The translations under genes and the position numbers were made by a program. Below the pieces are notes generated by a model that was not told where the DNA came from, did not search any database, and worked only from the letters and a program-made list of their open reading frames with translations. This document shows, one piece after another, positions 42,172 to 51,339 of a DNA stretch of 56,259 nt. Position 1 is the first letter of the stretch. Each line of letters begins with the position of its first letter. The stretch comes from Paraplanobispora takensis (GTDB lineage Bacteria; Actinomycetota; Actinomycetes; Streptosporangiales; Streptosporangiaceae): the NCBI RefSeq assembly GCF_016863195.1, contig NZ_BOOK01000062.1, forward strand, positions 1 to 56,259, read 5' to 3'.

Positions 42172-43425
42172 TCACCCGCCCTGCGGTCCGGCCGCCCGGC
42201 GGGACTCGGCGGCGGCCCAGGAGAACACCCCCCGGGCCATCAGGGAGGCCTCGGCCGCCGCCCTGGCCGCGAACACCTCGGCTCTGATCCGGTGGAGGTC
42301 CGCGTCCTCGGGGGCCGCCTGCACGGCCATCTCGGCCAGGTGCCCGGCCAGCCGCAGGTCGCCCGCCTCCAGCGCCCGCTGCGCCGCCTCGCCGAGCCTG
42401 GCCGCACCGCCCGCGAGCCCGGCCACCGCCGCGGCCAGCACGGCGTCGGGCGCGGGCTTGAGGTTGGCCGGGTTGCCGTCGTACCACCCCGCGTACAGCC
42501 GCCAGATGTTGCGCACGATGAACTCGGGCTCGTCGTAGTGCGGCCGCAGATACGGCCGGTCGGCCAGCCGCGCGGGCGGGCGGACCTCCCGCACGATCGC
42601 GTCGAGCCTGGCCCCGTCGTTGAGCATGGCGAGGGTCTGCTCCACCAGGCTCTCCAGCCACTCGGCGGTCTCGATCAGCGCCTGCTCGACCCGGTCGGCG
42701 CCGAAGACGGGCGCGCCGTGGCTGGGCAGCATGATCTCGGCGTTCAGCGTGGCCATCCGGCGCAGCGCGATCGCCCACTCGCGCGGGTAGCGCTGGACCT
42801 TCTGCGGGTTGCCGCAGTTGGGGCTGACCCAGATGAACAGGTCGCCGGGGAGCAGCACCCGCTGCCCGGGCAGGAACCCGACGCTGGCGTCGTCGGTCTC
42901 GCCCTTGCCGTGGAAGAGCTCGAACGGGCCGGCGGTCAGGGTGTCGCGGTAGACGACGTCCGGATAGCGGTACTCCGACGGCCAGCTCAGGTCGTCGATC
43001 TGGAACTGCCTGCGGTTGATCACCGAGTTGTAGCCGAGGGTCATGAGATAGCGGTCGAAGCGCGCGGCCACCGCCTCGTGGGCGCTCACCACGGGGCGTG
43101 GGCGCCCGGCCGCCTCGGCCTCGGCGTCGAACGGGCCCACCCCCGAGACGTGGTCGATGTGCCCGTGGGAGTAGACCACCTCCGTCACCGGGTCGGCCGT
43201 CCACTCCCGCACCTCCCGGTGCAGCCGCGCGGCGTCGAAGGGGTTGCCGGTGTCGAACAGCGCGGCCCGGCCGGCGTCCCGGACGACGACCGTGTTGCCG
43301 AAGCCGCTGCGGAAGCCCACGCCGTCCACGACGTCGACGACGCCGTGCCCGGCCAGGCCGCCCTGCACGATGCTGTCGTCGGCCTTTCCGCTCCAGACCA
43401 GGTCCGCGTACTCCACGATGTCCAT
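42172..43425 (-). CDS. metallo-beta-lactamase-fold alkyl sulfatase
   Basis: 417 residues. The metal motif YSHGHIDHVSG (HxHxDH), LLPGDLFIWVSPNCGNPQ, and LPSHGAPVFG are present, followed by the alkyl sulfatase helical dimerisation domain (YNGNPANLKPAPDAVLAAAVA region, then GDLRLAGHLAEMAVQAAPED). Relatives such as SdsA1/Pseudomonas enzymes cleave primary or secondary alkyl sulfates to alcohol plus sulfate. This one is shorter than SdsA1 (about 650 residues), lacking the sterol-carrier-like end and a signal peptide, so it is cytosolic. Divergent from an alcohol oxidase-aldehyde dehydrogenase operon that would consume the alcohol. Confidence 0.85.
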   Translation of the reverse strand: MDIVEYADLVWSGKADDSIVQGGLAGHGVVDVVDGVGFRSGFGNTVVVRDAGRAALFDTGNPFDAARLHREVREWTADPVTEVVYSHGHIDHVSGVGPFDAEAEAAGRPRPVVSAHEAVAARFDRYLMTLGYNSVINRRQFQIDDLSWPSEYRYPDVVYRDTLTAGPFELFHGKGETDDASVGFLPGQRVLLPGDLFIWVSPNCGNPQKVQRYPREWAIALRRMATLNAEIMLPSHGAPVFGADRVEQALIETAEWLESLVEQTLAMLNDGARLDAIVREVRPPARLADRPYLRPHYDEPEFIVRNIWRLYAGWYDGNPANLKPAPDAVLAAAVAGLAGGAARLGEAAQRALEAGDLRLAGHLAEMAVQAAPEDADLHRIRAEVFAARAAAEASLMARGVFSWAAAESRRAAGPQGG

Positions 43426-43523
43426 CGATCGCTCCCGAGGTGAGCCGGAGGTGAGGATGTGCTCACTGTGCTGGGTGAGTGGAATGCGCACAACCGCCCA
43501 GGTCACTCCATTTGCCCGGAGTG

Positions 43524-43567
43524 TTGCACGTCACAGAATCAAGTTCTAATGTGACCGGTGGTCACAT
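43524..43567 (+). promoter_or_regulatory. sigma-70 promoter with palindromic operator
   Basis: TTGCAC (43524-43529), 17 bases, TAATGT (43547-43552): a good vegetative promoter for the alcohol oxidase operon. ATGTGACC (43549-43556) and GGTCACAT (43560-43567) are perfect arms around GGT, covering the -10 box and start point, as expected for a repressor. The spacing differs from CRP sites by one base. Confidence 0.7.
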
Positions 43568-43610
43568 GCGCCGGGCGGGCGAGCGTCCGCCCATTTCCGA
43601 TGGAGGACCT

Positions 43611-45551
43611 GTGCCTGCTCTCACCCCCGTCCAGCGCCAGGTGCTGCGCGCGCTGGTGGACACCGCCGTCCCGGCGCTGGAAGCCGAGGACGATCCCCAC
43701 GGGTTCTGGGCGACCCCCGGCTCGGCGGTCGGCGCCGACGAGGCGCTGGCCCAGTACCTGGACACCCTGCCGGAGGCGGACCAGACGGGCGTCGCGCAGC
43801 TGCTCGACGGCCTGGCGATGCTCGGCTTCCAGCACCAGGGGCGGGCGACCCGCGAGGGCATGCTCGCCACGGCCATGGCGCTGGCGCCCGAGGCGCTCGT
43901 CGCGATCTCCACCCTGCGCGCGGGAGCGTGCATGCTGGCCCACTCCGTCACCGACGAGAGCGGGCGCAACCCCTTCTGGGCGCAGTACGGCTATCCCGGC
44001 CCGCAGATCACACCGCCGCAGGCGGAGCCGTACATCACCCCGCACGTCCCGGCCGACGGCGAGGTGCTGGAGGCCGACGTGGTGGTCGTCGGCTCCGGGG
44101 CGGGCGGCGGCACGATCGCCGGCGTGCTGGCCACCCGCGGCCGGCGCGTCGTCGTGCTGGAGGCGGGCGGGGCCACCAGCGAGCGGGACTACCGCCAGCT
44201 GGAGATCGAGGGCAGGCAGATGATGTACCGGGGCGGCCTGTCGGTCTCCGCCGACGGCAACATCGGCCTGCTCGCCGGGCACACCCTGGGCGGCGGCACC
44301 ACCGTCAACTGGCACAACTGCGTACGGCCCAGCGACGCGGTGCGCCGCGAGTGGGCGCGCGAGCACGGGTTGGAGGGCCTCGACACCGAGGAGTTCGACC
44401 GCCACCTGGAGGCGGTGCTGACCCGCATGGGCGCCAACGACCGGTGCAGCGACTTCAACGGCCCGCACCAGCGCATGGCCGAGGGCGCCAAGGCCCTGGG
44501 CTGGTCGATGCACACCGCGGTGCGCAACGTCGACGAGGCCGCCTACGACCCGGTCGCCGCCGGCTACACCCAGTTCGGCGACCCGAGCGGCAGCAAGCGC
44601 GGCACGCTGAACACCTACCTGCGCGACGCCTTCGACCACGGCGCGAAGATACTCGTCCACACCCGCGCGGACCGGGTCCTCACCGAGGGCGGCCGGGCCG
44701 TCGGGGTCGAGGCCGTCCACACCGACCCCGGCAGCGGCGAGACCCGCCGGGTGACGGTGCGCGCGGCCGACGTCGTGGTGGCCTGCGGCGCGCTGGAGAC
44801 CCCGGCGCTGCTGCTGCGCTCCGGCATCGGCGGGCCCGCCGTCGGCCACAACCTCTACCTCCACCCCAGCGCGGGCATCTTCGGCGTCTACCCCGAGGAC
44901 CAGCAGGCGTGGTGGGGGCCGCCGCAGGCCGGGATCGTGGACGAGTACCGCGACCTGGGCGACGGGTACGGCCTGCTGATCGAGGGCTCGCAGTACTACA
45001 CCGGCGTCTTCGCCTTCCAGCTGGCGCGGCGCGACGGCCGCGAGGCCAAGGAGGCGATGAGCAAGCTCGGCCGCATGGCCGACTTCCTGTTCGTCCTGCG
45101 CGAGCACGCCGGGGGACAGGTGACGATCGACGCCGACGGCGAGGCCGTGCACACCTACGCCCTCACCGACGAGCGCGACGTGGCCGCCTACCGCAGGGGC
45201 CTGCGCGCCCTGGCCGAGCTGCACCTGGCCGCCGGGGCCGAGGAGCTGTGGTTCGGCGCCACCCCGCCGGTCTTCCGGCGCGGCGACGACTTCGAGGCCT
45301 GGATGGCCTGCCTGGACTCGATCCACATCGGGGCGGGCGGGCTGTTCATGGGCAGCGCCCACCAGATGGGCACCGCCCGCATGGGCACCGACCCGCAGAC
45401 CTCCGTGGCCAAGCCGACCGGCGAGCTGCACGACGTCGCCGGAGTCTGGATCGGCGACACGAGTGCCTTCCCCACGCCCTCCGGCGCCAACCCGATGCTC
45501 ACGTGCATGGCCCTGGCCCACCGCACCGCCGAGCACATCACCGCGGCCTGA
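43611..45551 (+). CDS. GMC-family long-chain alcohol oxidase/dehydrogenase
   Basis: 646 residues. GTG 43611 has GGAGG five bases upstream; a longer frame to 43479 is promoter sequence. Residues 1-150 are a helical leader domain seen in fatty alcohol oxidases; the FAD site is DVVVVGSGAGGGTIAGVLA; LGGGTTVNWHNCVRP is the GMC signature; the C-terminal HQMGTARMGTD and WIGDTSAFPTPSGANPMLTCMALAHRTAEHI carry the catalytic His and Asn region. The family oxidises fatty alcohols to aldehydes. Coupled in operon with an aldehyde dehydrogenase 13 bases downstream, and divergent from the alkyl sulfatase. Confidence 0.9.
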   Translation: MPALTPVQRQVLRALVDTAVPALEAEDDPHGFWATPGSAVGADEALAQYLDTLPEADQTGVAQLLDGLAMLGFQHQGRATREGMLATAMALAPEALVAISTLRAGACMLAHSVTDESGRNPFWAQYGYPGPQITPPQAEPYITPHVPADGEVLEADVVVVGSGAGGGTIAGVLATRGRRVVVLEAGGATSERDYRQLEIEGRQMMYRGGLSVSADGNIGLLAGHTLGGGTTVNWHNCVRPSDAVRREWAREHGLEGLDTEEFDRHLEAVLTRMGANDRCSDFNGPHQRMAEGAKALGWSMHTAVRNVDEAAYDPVAAGYTQFGDPSGSKRGTLNTYLRDAFDHGAKILVHTRADRVLTEGGRAVGVEAVHTDPGSGETRRVTVRAADVVVACGALETPALLLRSGIGGPAVGHNLYLHPSAGIFGVYPEDQQAWWGPPQAGIVDEYRDLGDGYGLLIEGSQYYTGVFAFQLARRDGREAKEAMSKLGRMADFLFVLREHAGGQVTIDADGEAVHTYALTDERDVAAYRRGLRALAELHLAAGAEELWFGATPPVFRRGDDFEAWMACLDSIHIGAGGLFMGSAHQMGTARMGTDPQTSVAKPTGELHDVAGVWIGDTSAFPTPSGANPMLTCMALAHRTAEHITAA

Positions 45552-45564
45552 AAGCGAGCGAGAG

Positions 45565-47010
45565 ATGACCACTCCGGAGATCGAGCACACCCGCGAGCAC
45601 ATCTACGTCGACGGCGCCTGGATCCCCTCGACCGGCACCGGCACGCTGCCGGTCGTCAACCCCTTCACCGAGCAGGTCATCGGCACCGTGCCCGAGGGCA
45701 CTCCCGAGGACGTCGACAAGGCCGCCCGCGCCGCCGCCCGGGCGCTGCCCGGCTGGTCGCAGACGCCCCTGGCCGACCGGCTCAAGATGTGCGCGGCCGT
45801 GGCCGAGGGACTCAAGGCCCGCGCGCAGGAGATCGCCCTGACGGCCTCGCGCGAGATGGGCGCGCCCTGGCAGCTGGCCGTCATGGTGCAGGCCGGCCTG
45901 CCCGTGATCGACTTCGCCTCCATGGAGGACGTCGCCGGCCAGGTCGAGTGGGAGCGGCGCTCGGGCAACTCGGTGCTGGTACGCAGGCCGGTCGGCGTCG
46001 TGGGCGCCATCACTCCGTGGAACTACCCGCTGCACCAGATCGCGGCCAAGGTCGCCCCGGCCCTGGTCGCCGGGTGCACGGTCGTGCTCAAGCCGTCGGA
46101 GCTGGTGCCCGGCGTGGCCTACCTGCTCGCCGAGATCGTCGACGCGGCGGGCCTGCCGCCCGGCGTGTTCAACCTCGTCACCGGGACCGGCCCGGTGGTC
46201 GGCGAGGCGATCGTCTCCCACCCGGCCGTGGACATGGTCTCCTTCACCGGCTCCACCCGCGCCGGGCGCCGGGTCGCCGAGCTGGCCGCCGCGGCGCCCA
46301 AGCGCACCTCGCTGGAGCTCGGCGGCAAGTCGGCCAGTGTGCTGCTGGACGACCTGTCGGCCGAGGAGTTCGGCAACGCGGTGGCCGGCTCGCTGACCGG
46401 ATGCCTGATCAACAGCGGGCAGACGTGCAGCGCCACCACCCGGCTGCTGGTGCCCCGCGCCCGCCTGGCCGAGGCCGAGGAGCTGCTGCAGCTGTTCACG
46501 CAGTTCGCGACGGTCGGCGACCCGATGGACCCGGGCACCCAGCAGGGCCCGCTGGTCAGCAAGGTCCAGCAGGAACGCGTGCGCACCTACATCCGCGAGG
46601 CGATCGAGGACGGGGCGCGGCTGGTGGCGGGCGGGCCCGAGCAGCCCGAGACCACCCCGTCCGGGTTCTTCATCAGGCCCACCGTCCTGGTGGCCGAGGC
46701 AGGCGCGCGCATCGAGCAGGAGGAGGTCTTCGGGCCCGTGCTGACCGTCGTGCCCTACGACGGCGGCGACGAGGAGGCGCTGGAGGTGGCCAACGGCACG
46801 CCGTACGGCCTGTCCGGCGCGGTGTGGGCGGGCGACGCCGACCGCGCGACCGCCTTCGCCCGGCGGATGCGCACCGGTCAGGTCGCGGTCAACGGCGGGG
46901 TGTTCAACCCGACCGCGCCGTTCGGCGGCTTCGGGCAGAGCGGCTACGGCCGCGAGCTCGGCGCGATGGGCATCGAGGAGTTCACGAACATGACCTCGCT
47001 GCAGTACTGA
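45565..47010 (+). CDS. aldehyde dehydrogenase (fatty aldehyde type)
   Basis: 481 residues, complete. [28 protein letters not shown], catalytic Glu in LELGGKSA and Cys in [12 protein letters not shown]. The start follows GCGAGCGAGAG; the gap to the alcohol oxidase is 13 bases. It should oxidise the aldehyde formed by that enzyme to a fatty acid, completing alkyl sulfate to acid. A strong hairpin follows the stop. Confidence 0.92.
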   Translation: MTTPEIEHTREHIYVDGAWIPSTGTGTLPVVNPFTEQVIGTVPEGTPEDVDKAARAAARALPGWSQTPLADRLKMCAAVAEGLKARAQEIALTASREMGAPWQLAVMVQAGLPVIDFASMEDVAGQVEWERRSGNSVLVRRPVGVVGAITPWNYPLHQIAAKVAPALVAGCTVVLKPSELVPGVAYLLAEIVDAAGLPPGVFNLVTGTGPVVGEAIVSHPAVDMVSFTGSTRAGRRVAELAAAAPKRTSLELGGKSASVLLDDLSAEEFGNAVAGSLTGCLINSGQTCSATTRLLVPRARLAEAEELLQLFTQFATVGDPMDPGTQQGPLVSKVQQERVRTYIREAIEDGARLVAGGPEQPETTPSGFFIRPTVLVAEAGARIEQEEVFGPVLTVVPYDGGDEEALEVANGTPYGLSGAVWAGDADRATAFARRMRTGQVAVNGGVFNPTAPFGGFGQSGYGRELGAMGIEEFTNMTSLQY

Positions 47011-47014
47011 CCGT

Positions 47015-47046
47015 GCCGGTGCCGGGGCGGCCGCCCCGGCACCGGC
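47015..47046. terminator. strong bidirectional hairpin
   Basis: GCCGGTGCCGGGGC (47015-47028) and GCCCCGGCACCGGC (47033-47046) are perfectly complementary around GGCC, then TTGTG. It lies between the convergent aldehyde dehydrogenase and P450 genes. Confidence 0.75.
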
Positions 47047-47104
47047 TTGTGTCCCGGCGTCCGGGCCGTGTCCCGGCACCGGCCTCCGCCGGCCGGATGC
47101 CGTT

Positions 47105-48451
47105 TCAGGCCTGCCGGTCGCCGGTTCCGGCCGCCGGACGGGTGAAGGTGCACGGCAGGCGTTTGTAGCCGTTGACGAAGCTGGACAGCAGCCGGTCGGG
47201 CTCGCCGGCGGTGATGTCGGGCAGGCGGGTGAACAACTCGCGGAACATCACGGTGATCTCCCGGCGGGCCAGGTGCGCTCCCAGGCAGAAGTGCGGTCCC
47301 GGTCCGCCGAAACCGACGTGCGGGTTGGGGGAGCGGGTGATGTCGAAGGAGTCGGGATCGGTGAAGACGGTCTCGTCGCGGTTGGCGGAGGCGTAGAACA
47401 GCATCACCTTCTGCCCGGCCCGGTAGTGGTGACCGTTGATCTCGATGTCGCGGGTGACGTTGCGGCGCATGAAGATGACGGGGCTGCTGTGGCGCACGAT
47501 CTCCTCCACGGCGCCGGCGATGCGGCCCTCGAAGTCGGCCAGCAGCAGGCTCCGCTGCTCGGGATGGTCGGTGAACAGCTTCAGGCCGTGGGCGATCGCG
47601 GTGCGCGTGGTCTCGTTGCCGGCCACCACCAGCAGCAGGAAGAACGCGGCGAACTCGCGCGGGCTCAGCCGTTCTCCGTCGATGTTGGCGTTGACCAGCG
47701 CGGAGGTCAGGTCGCCGGTCGGCGTGCGCCGGCGGCGGCGGCCCAGCCGGGCGGCCAGCCGGTGCAGCCGCCATCCGGCCAGCGCCACCGTGCTCAGCAC
47801 GCGGATCACCCGCAGCGGTGAGACCTTCGCCTCGGCGCCGGAGTAGTCCGCCGTCGCGCCGACGTACTCGGGATCGGTGTAGCCGACCACGACGTTGGTC
47901 AGCTTCACCACCCGCGCGTGGTGGCGGGGCGGGATGCCGAGCATGTCGCAGATCACCTCGACCGGCAGCCGCGTCGCCGCCCGGGCCACGAAGTCGCCCG
48001 GCCCCGCCGCGATCAGCTCGTCGACGATCCGCGCGGCCCGCCGCGCGATGTCGTCCTCCGCTTCGGCCAGCATCCTGGGGGTGAACGCCCGGGAGACGAT
48101 CCGGCGGATCTCGGCGTGCCGCGGATCGTCCATGTCGATCATCGAGGTGAAGTATCCGCTCATCCAGCCCGGCATGTCGGTGGGGCTGGTGGCGCTGGGC
48201 TCGCTGCTGAAGACGTCGGGACGGCGGCCGGCCTCCACCACGTCGGCGTGCCTGACCAGTGCCCAGGAGCCGGGGTCGCGCCGAAGGAAGGGGACCTTCG
48301 GCAACCGGAAGCACAACGGGTGCGGCTGGGCGCGCAACAACGCGAAGGCCCGGGAGCGCTCGGCCGGTGACCGGGCCCAGAACCTCAGGTCGCTCAGGTC
48401 GATGGAGGCCGGCGTGAGGGGAGGAGGGGATGTCGACTCTTGCGTGGTCAC
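47105..48451 (-). CDS. cytochrome P450 (CYP124/125/142-like group)
   Basis: 448 residues. I-helix LLVVAGNETTRTAIAHGL, ExxR in EEIVRHSSP, haem loop VGFGGPGPHFCLGAHLARREI. The haem-loop GGPGPHFCLG and YASANRDETVFTDPDSFDITR are typical of the actinobacterial P450s that hydroxylate steroid side chains or branched lipids at the terminal carbon; I assign only the broad group. The GTG start at 48451 is followed upstream by two tandem operators shared with a divergent TetR gene. A basic loop (LGRRRRRT) occurs near residue 243. No ferredoxin gene adjoins it. Confidence 0.9.
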   Translation of the reverse strand: MTTQESTSPPPLTPASIDLSDLRFWARSPAERSRAFALLRAQPHPLCFRLPKVPFLRRDPGSWALVRHADVVEAGRRPDVFSSEPSATSPTDMPGWMSGYFTSMIDMDDPRHAEIRRIVSRAFTPRMLAEAEDDIARRAARIVDELIAAGPGDFVARAATRLPVEVICDMLGIPPRHHARVVKLTNVVVGYTDPEYVGATADYSGAEAKVSPLRVIRVLSTVALAGWRLHRLAARLGRRRRRTPTGDLTSALVNANIDGERLSPREFAAFFLLLVVAGNETTRTAIAHGLKLFTDHPEQRSLLLADFEGRIAGAVEEIVRHSSPVIFMRRNVTRDIEINGHHYRAGQKVMLFYASANRDETVFTDPDSFDITRSPNPHVGFGGPGPHFCLGAHLARREITVMFRELFTRLPDITAGEPDRLLSSFVNGYKRLPCTFTRPAAGTGDRQA

Positions 48452-48490
48452 AGGCGACCGCCTTTCCCTGCTCGGGTCGAGGGACGCATT

Positions 48491-48539
48491 TTCTGGTGCT
48501 TACCAACACCAGAAATTCTGGTGTCAACCATCACCAGAT
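48491..48539. promoter_or_regulatory. two tandem TetR operators between P450 and TetR genes
   Basis: Site 1: TTCTGGTG (48491-48498), 8 bases, CACCAGAA (48507-48514). Site 2: TTCTGGTG (48516-48523), 8 bases, CACCAGAT (48532-48539). Period 25 bases; the spacers also agree in part (ACCA inside both). Together they block the short divergent region. Confidence 0.8.
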
Positions 48540-48578
48540 TTAGCCAAGGTGTCAAGGGCTGAGGCACAATCGGATGCC

Positions 48579-49232
48579 GTGACCTCCTCAACCTCCTCCG
48601 CGCGTCCCTACCGCGGGATGCCGGCCGAAGAACGGCGGGCGCAGCGCCGCGCCGCACTGCTGGAGACCGGCCTGGAGGTGCTGGGCCGCCACGGCTGGGC
48701 GGCCGCGACCGTGCGGGGCGTGTGCAGGCAGGCCGGTCTGAACGACCGCTACTTCTACGAGAGCTTCACCGACCTGGACGCCCTGCTGCTGGCCGTCGTC
48801 GACGACCAGGCCGCCCGGGGGACCGCCGTGATCCTGGCCGCGGCCGGGTCCGCGCCCCCCCGCCTGCGCGCCCGCGCCCACGCGGTGGTGGAGGCCATCG
48901 TGGACTTCCTGTCCGCCGACCCGCGCCGGGGCCGCATCCTGGCCCACGAGTTCTCGGCCCATCCGCTGCTGCAACAGCGCCGCCGCCACATCATCCAGAC
49001 CCTGGCGGCCATCTTCACCGCCCAGGTCCACGAACTGCTGGAGGAGGTCCCCCTGTCCGCCGCCGACCTCCACCTGACCGCCCTGACCGTCACCGCCGGC
49101 CTGTGGGACCTGCTGACCACCTGGTTCCGCGGCGACCTGGACACCGGTCGCGACCACCTCGTCGACTACGTCGTGGCCTTCCTGCTGACCACCACCGAGC
49201 TGGCCCCGGCCCTGCAGCACCGGCTGCAATGA
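48579..49232 (+). CDS. TetR family regulator
   Basis: 217 residues from GTG 48579. HTH: RRAALLETGLEVLGRHGWAAATVRGVCRQAGLNDRYFYESFTDLDALLLAVV; the DRYFYESF form is a TetR subgroup of actinomycetes. Divergent from the P450 gene with twin operators between, so it probably represses the P450 and itself. There is no strong ribosome site, and the transcript may be leaderless or start slightly upstream. Confidence 0.9.
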   Translation: MTSSTSSARPYRGMPAEERRAQRRAALLETGLEVLGRHGWAAATVRGVCRQAGLNDRYFYESFTDLDALLLAVVDDQAARGTAVILAAAGSAPPRLRARAHAVVEAIVDFLSADPRRGRILAHEFSAHPLLQQRRRHIIQTLAAIFTAQVHELLEEVPLSAADLHLTALTVTAGLWDLLTTWFRGDLDTGRDHLVDYVVAFLLTTTELAPALQHRLQ

Positions 49233-49248
49233 CCCTCCGGCGGGCGGC

Positions 49249-50010
49249 TCAGGCCGCGTGCGCCCGGGCGTAGTCGTGCGCGATCCGGTCCGCCGCGGCC
49301 AGCAACGGCTCCACCAGGCGTTTGAGCTCGCGCGCCCGCCGGGAGGACAGCACGAGACCGATGGCGGCCACGGCCCGGCCCCCGACGAGGATCGGGGCAG
49401 CCGCCGAGCACGAGCCCAGGGTCATCTCCTCGAAAGTGAGGGCGTACCCCTGGGCGCGCACGGCGGCCAGCTCGCGGGCGAGCCTGCCGGGCTCGGTGAC
49501 GGTGTGCGGGGTCGGCCGCTCCAGCCGCCGCGCCAGGTAGGAGCTGACGAACCACTCCGGCTCGTGCGCCAGCAGCGCCTTGCCGACGCCGGTGGGATGC
49601 ATGGGCAGGCGCGCGCCGGTCCGGGAGACGATGGGCACGGCCCGCCGGCCGTGCACCTTGTCCACGTACAGCACCTCCATGCCGTCGCGGACGGCGAGGT
49701 GCACGTTCTCCCCGGTGGTGACGAACAGTTCCTGCAGCCAGGGGTGGGCGAGGTCCTGCAGCCGGGCGGGGGCGAGCTGGCCGAGCTCCCACAGCCGCAT
49801 GCCGACGCGCAGGCGGCCGTCGGAGGTGCGGCTCAGCGCCTGCCACGCCTCCAGCTCGCCGACCAGCCGGTGCACGGTGGTCAGCGGGAGCCCGCTCCTG
49901 CGGGCGATGTCGGAGAGGCTGAGCTGCGGATGGGCGCTATCGAACGCGCCCAGGACCGCCAGCACCTTGGACGTGACCGAGCGCCCCGGCTCGCGCGCCC
50001 CACCCGCCAT
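49249..50010 (-). CDS. IclR family regulator of the pob/pca operon
   Basis: 253 residues. Winged helix: VTSKVLAVLGAFDSAHPQLSLSDIARRSGLPLTTVHRLVGELEAW; effector domain with GENVHLAVRDGMEVLYVDKV, LPMHPTGVGKALLA and GSCSAAAPI, all usual IclR positions. GGGGAGACGATC precedes ATG 50010. IclR proteins PcaR/PobR/PcaU regulate protocatechuate and 4-hydroxybenzoate genes, and this one is divergent (147 bases) from pobA, so that role is likely. Confidence 0.92.
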   Translation of the reverse strand: MAGGAREPGRSVTSKVLAVLGAFDSAHPQLSLSDIARRSGLPLTTVHRLVGELEAWQALSRTSDGRLRVGMRLWELGQLAPARLQDLAHPWLQELFVTTGENVHLAVRDGMEVLYVDKVHGRRAVPIVSRTGARLPMHPTGVGKALLAHEPEWFVSSYLARRLERPTPHTVTEPGRLARELAAVRAQGYALTFEEMTLGSCSAAAPILVGGRAVAAIGLVLSSRRARELKRLVEPLLAAADRIAHDYARAHAA

Positions 50011-50157
50011 GATCGTCTCCCCGTGTCCGGCGTGCGGCGGGCACGGAGATCCGTACGGGCCTCCGCGCCCGGGCCGCACCTGCGGTCCCGGTGAGAATCC
50101 TGCCCCGGTATTCCACTGAGCGGAAGACCGGGCTCGGTTTTCCCGGCCCGGAGCTGA

Positions 50158-51339
50158 ATGCTCTCCTCCATGCGAACTCAGGTCGGAATCGTCGGGGCGG
50201 GCCCCGCCGGGCTCCTGCTCTCCCACCTGCTCCACCTCAACGGCATCGACTCGGTGGTCCTGGAACGCCGCAGCCGCGACTACGTGGAGCGGCGGGTGCG
50301 CGCGGGCGTGCTGGAACAGGGGACGGTGAACACCCTCATCGAGGCGGGGGTGGGGGAGCGGATGCTCGGAGAGGGGCTGCCGCACTCCGGGATCGAGCTG
50401 CGCTACGGCGGCGCGGGTCACCGGATCGCCTTCGAGAAGCTGGTCCCCGGGCGGACCATCACGGTGTACGGCCAGCAGGAGGTCGTCAAGGACCTCATCG
50501 CCGCGCGCCTGGCCGCCGGAGGCGACATCCGCTTCGAGGCCGACGACGTGGCCGTGCACTCGCTGGAGGACGCGCCGTACATCACCTTCGGCGGCGAGCG
50601 CCTCGACTGCGACGTCATCGCCGGGTGCGACGGCTTCCACGGGGTGTCCCGGCCGTCGATCCCCGAGGGCGTGCTCACCGCCTACGAGCGGGAGTACCCC
50701 TTCGCGTGGCTGGGCATCCTGGCCCGGGTCAAGCCCTCGGCCGAGGAACTGATCTACGCCTGCACCGACCGCGGCTTCGCCCTGCACAGCATGCGCTCGC
50801 CGGAGGTCAGCCGCTTCTATCTGCAGGTGCCCGCCGACGAGGACCCGGACGCCTGGCCGGACGAGCGGATCTGGACCGAGCTGAAGGCCCGCCTGGAGAC
50901 GGTGCCCGGCTTCACCCTCGCCACCGGGGAGATCATCGAGAAGGGCGTCACCCCGCTGCGCAGCTTCGTCACCGAGCCCATGCAGTACGGCCGGCTCTTC
51001 CTGGCCGGGGACGCCTCGCACATCGTGCCGCCGACCGGGGCCAAGGGGCTCAACCTGGCGGTCGCGGACGTGCGCGTGCTGACCGAGGCGCTGACCCGCT
51101 TCTACGCCGACGGCTCCACCGAACTGCTCGACCGCTACTCGCAGATCTGCCTCAAGCGGGTCTGGCGGGCCCAGCACTTCTCCTGGTGGATGACGACGCT
51201 GCTGCACACCTTCGACTCCGACGACGCCTACGCGCGCCGGTTGCAGCTGTCGTACCTGGACTACGTGACCTCCTCGGAGGCGGCCGCGACGACGCTGGCG
51301 GAGAACTACGTGGGCCTGCCGTACGAGGCGGCCCGGTGA
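50158..51339 (+). CDS. pobA: 4-hydroxybenzoate 3-monooxygenase
   Basis: 393 residues (389 from ATG 50170; 50158 has GGAG at a good distance). RTQVGIVGAGPAGLLLSHLL, then VERRVRAGVLEQGTV, AGCDGFHGVSRPSIP (DG motif), RLFLAGDASHIVPPTGAKGLNLAVADV (GD motif) and HFSWWMTTLLH follow Pseudomonas PobA closely. The FAD enzyme hydroxylates 4-hydroxybenzoate to protocatechuate with NAD(P)H. The stop overlaps the pcaH start (GTGA), so product and next enzyme are co-made. Confidence 0.95.
   Translation: MLSSMRTQVGIVGAGPAGLLLSHLLHLNGIDSVVLERRSRDYVERRVRAGVLEQGTVNTLIEAGVGERMLGEGLPHSGIELRYGGAGHRIAFEKLVPGRTITVYGQQEVVKDLIAARLAAGGDIRFEADDVAVHSLEDAPYITFGGERLDCDVIAGCDGFHGVSRPSIPEGVLTAYEREYPFAWLGILARVKPSAEELIYACTDRGFALHSMRSPEVSRFYLQVPADEDPDAWPDERIWTELKARLETVPGFTLATGEIIEKGVTPLRSFVTEPMQYGRLFLAGDASHIVPPTGAKGLNLAVADVRVLTEALTRFYADGSTELLDRYSQICLKRVWRAQHFSWWMTTLLHTFDSDDAYARRLQLSYLDYVTSSEAAATTLAENYVGLPYEAAR

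Noticed and set aside
43549-43567. CRP/cAMP receptor site (TGTGA...TCACA)
   Set aside because: The arms are separated by seven bases, whereas CRP sites need six. A repressor palindrome is a better reading.
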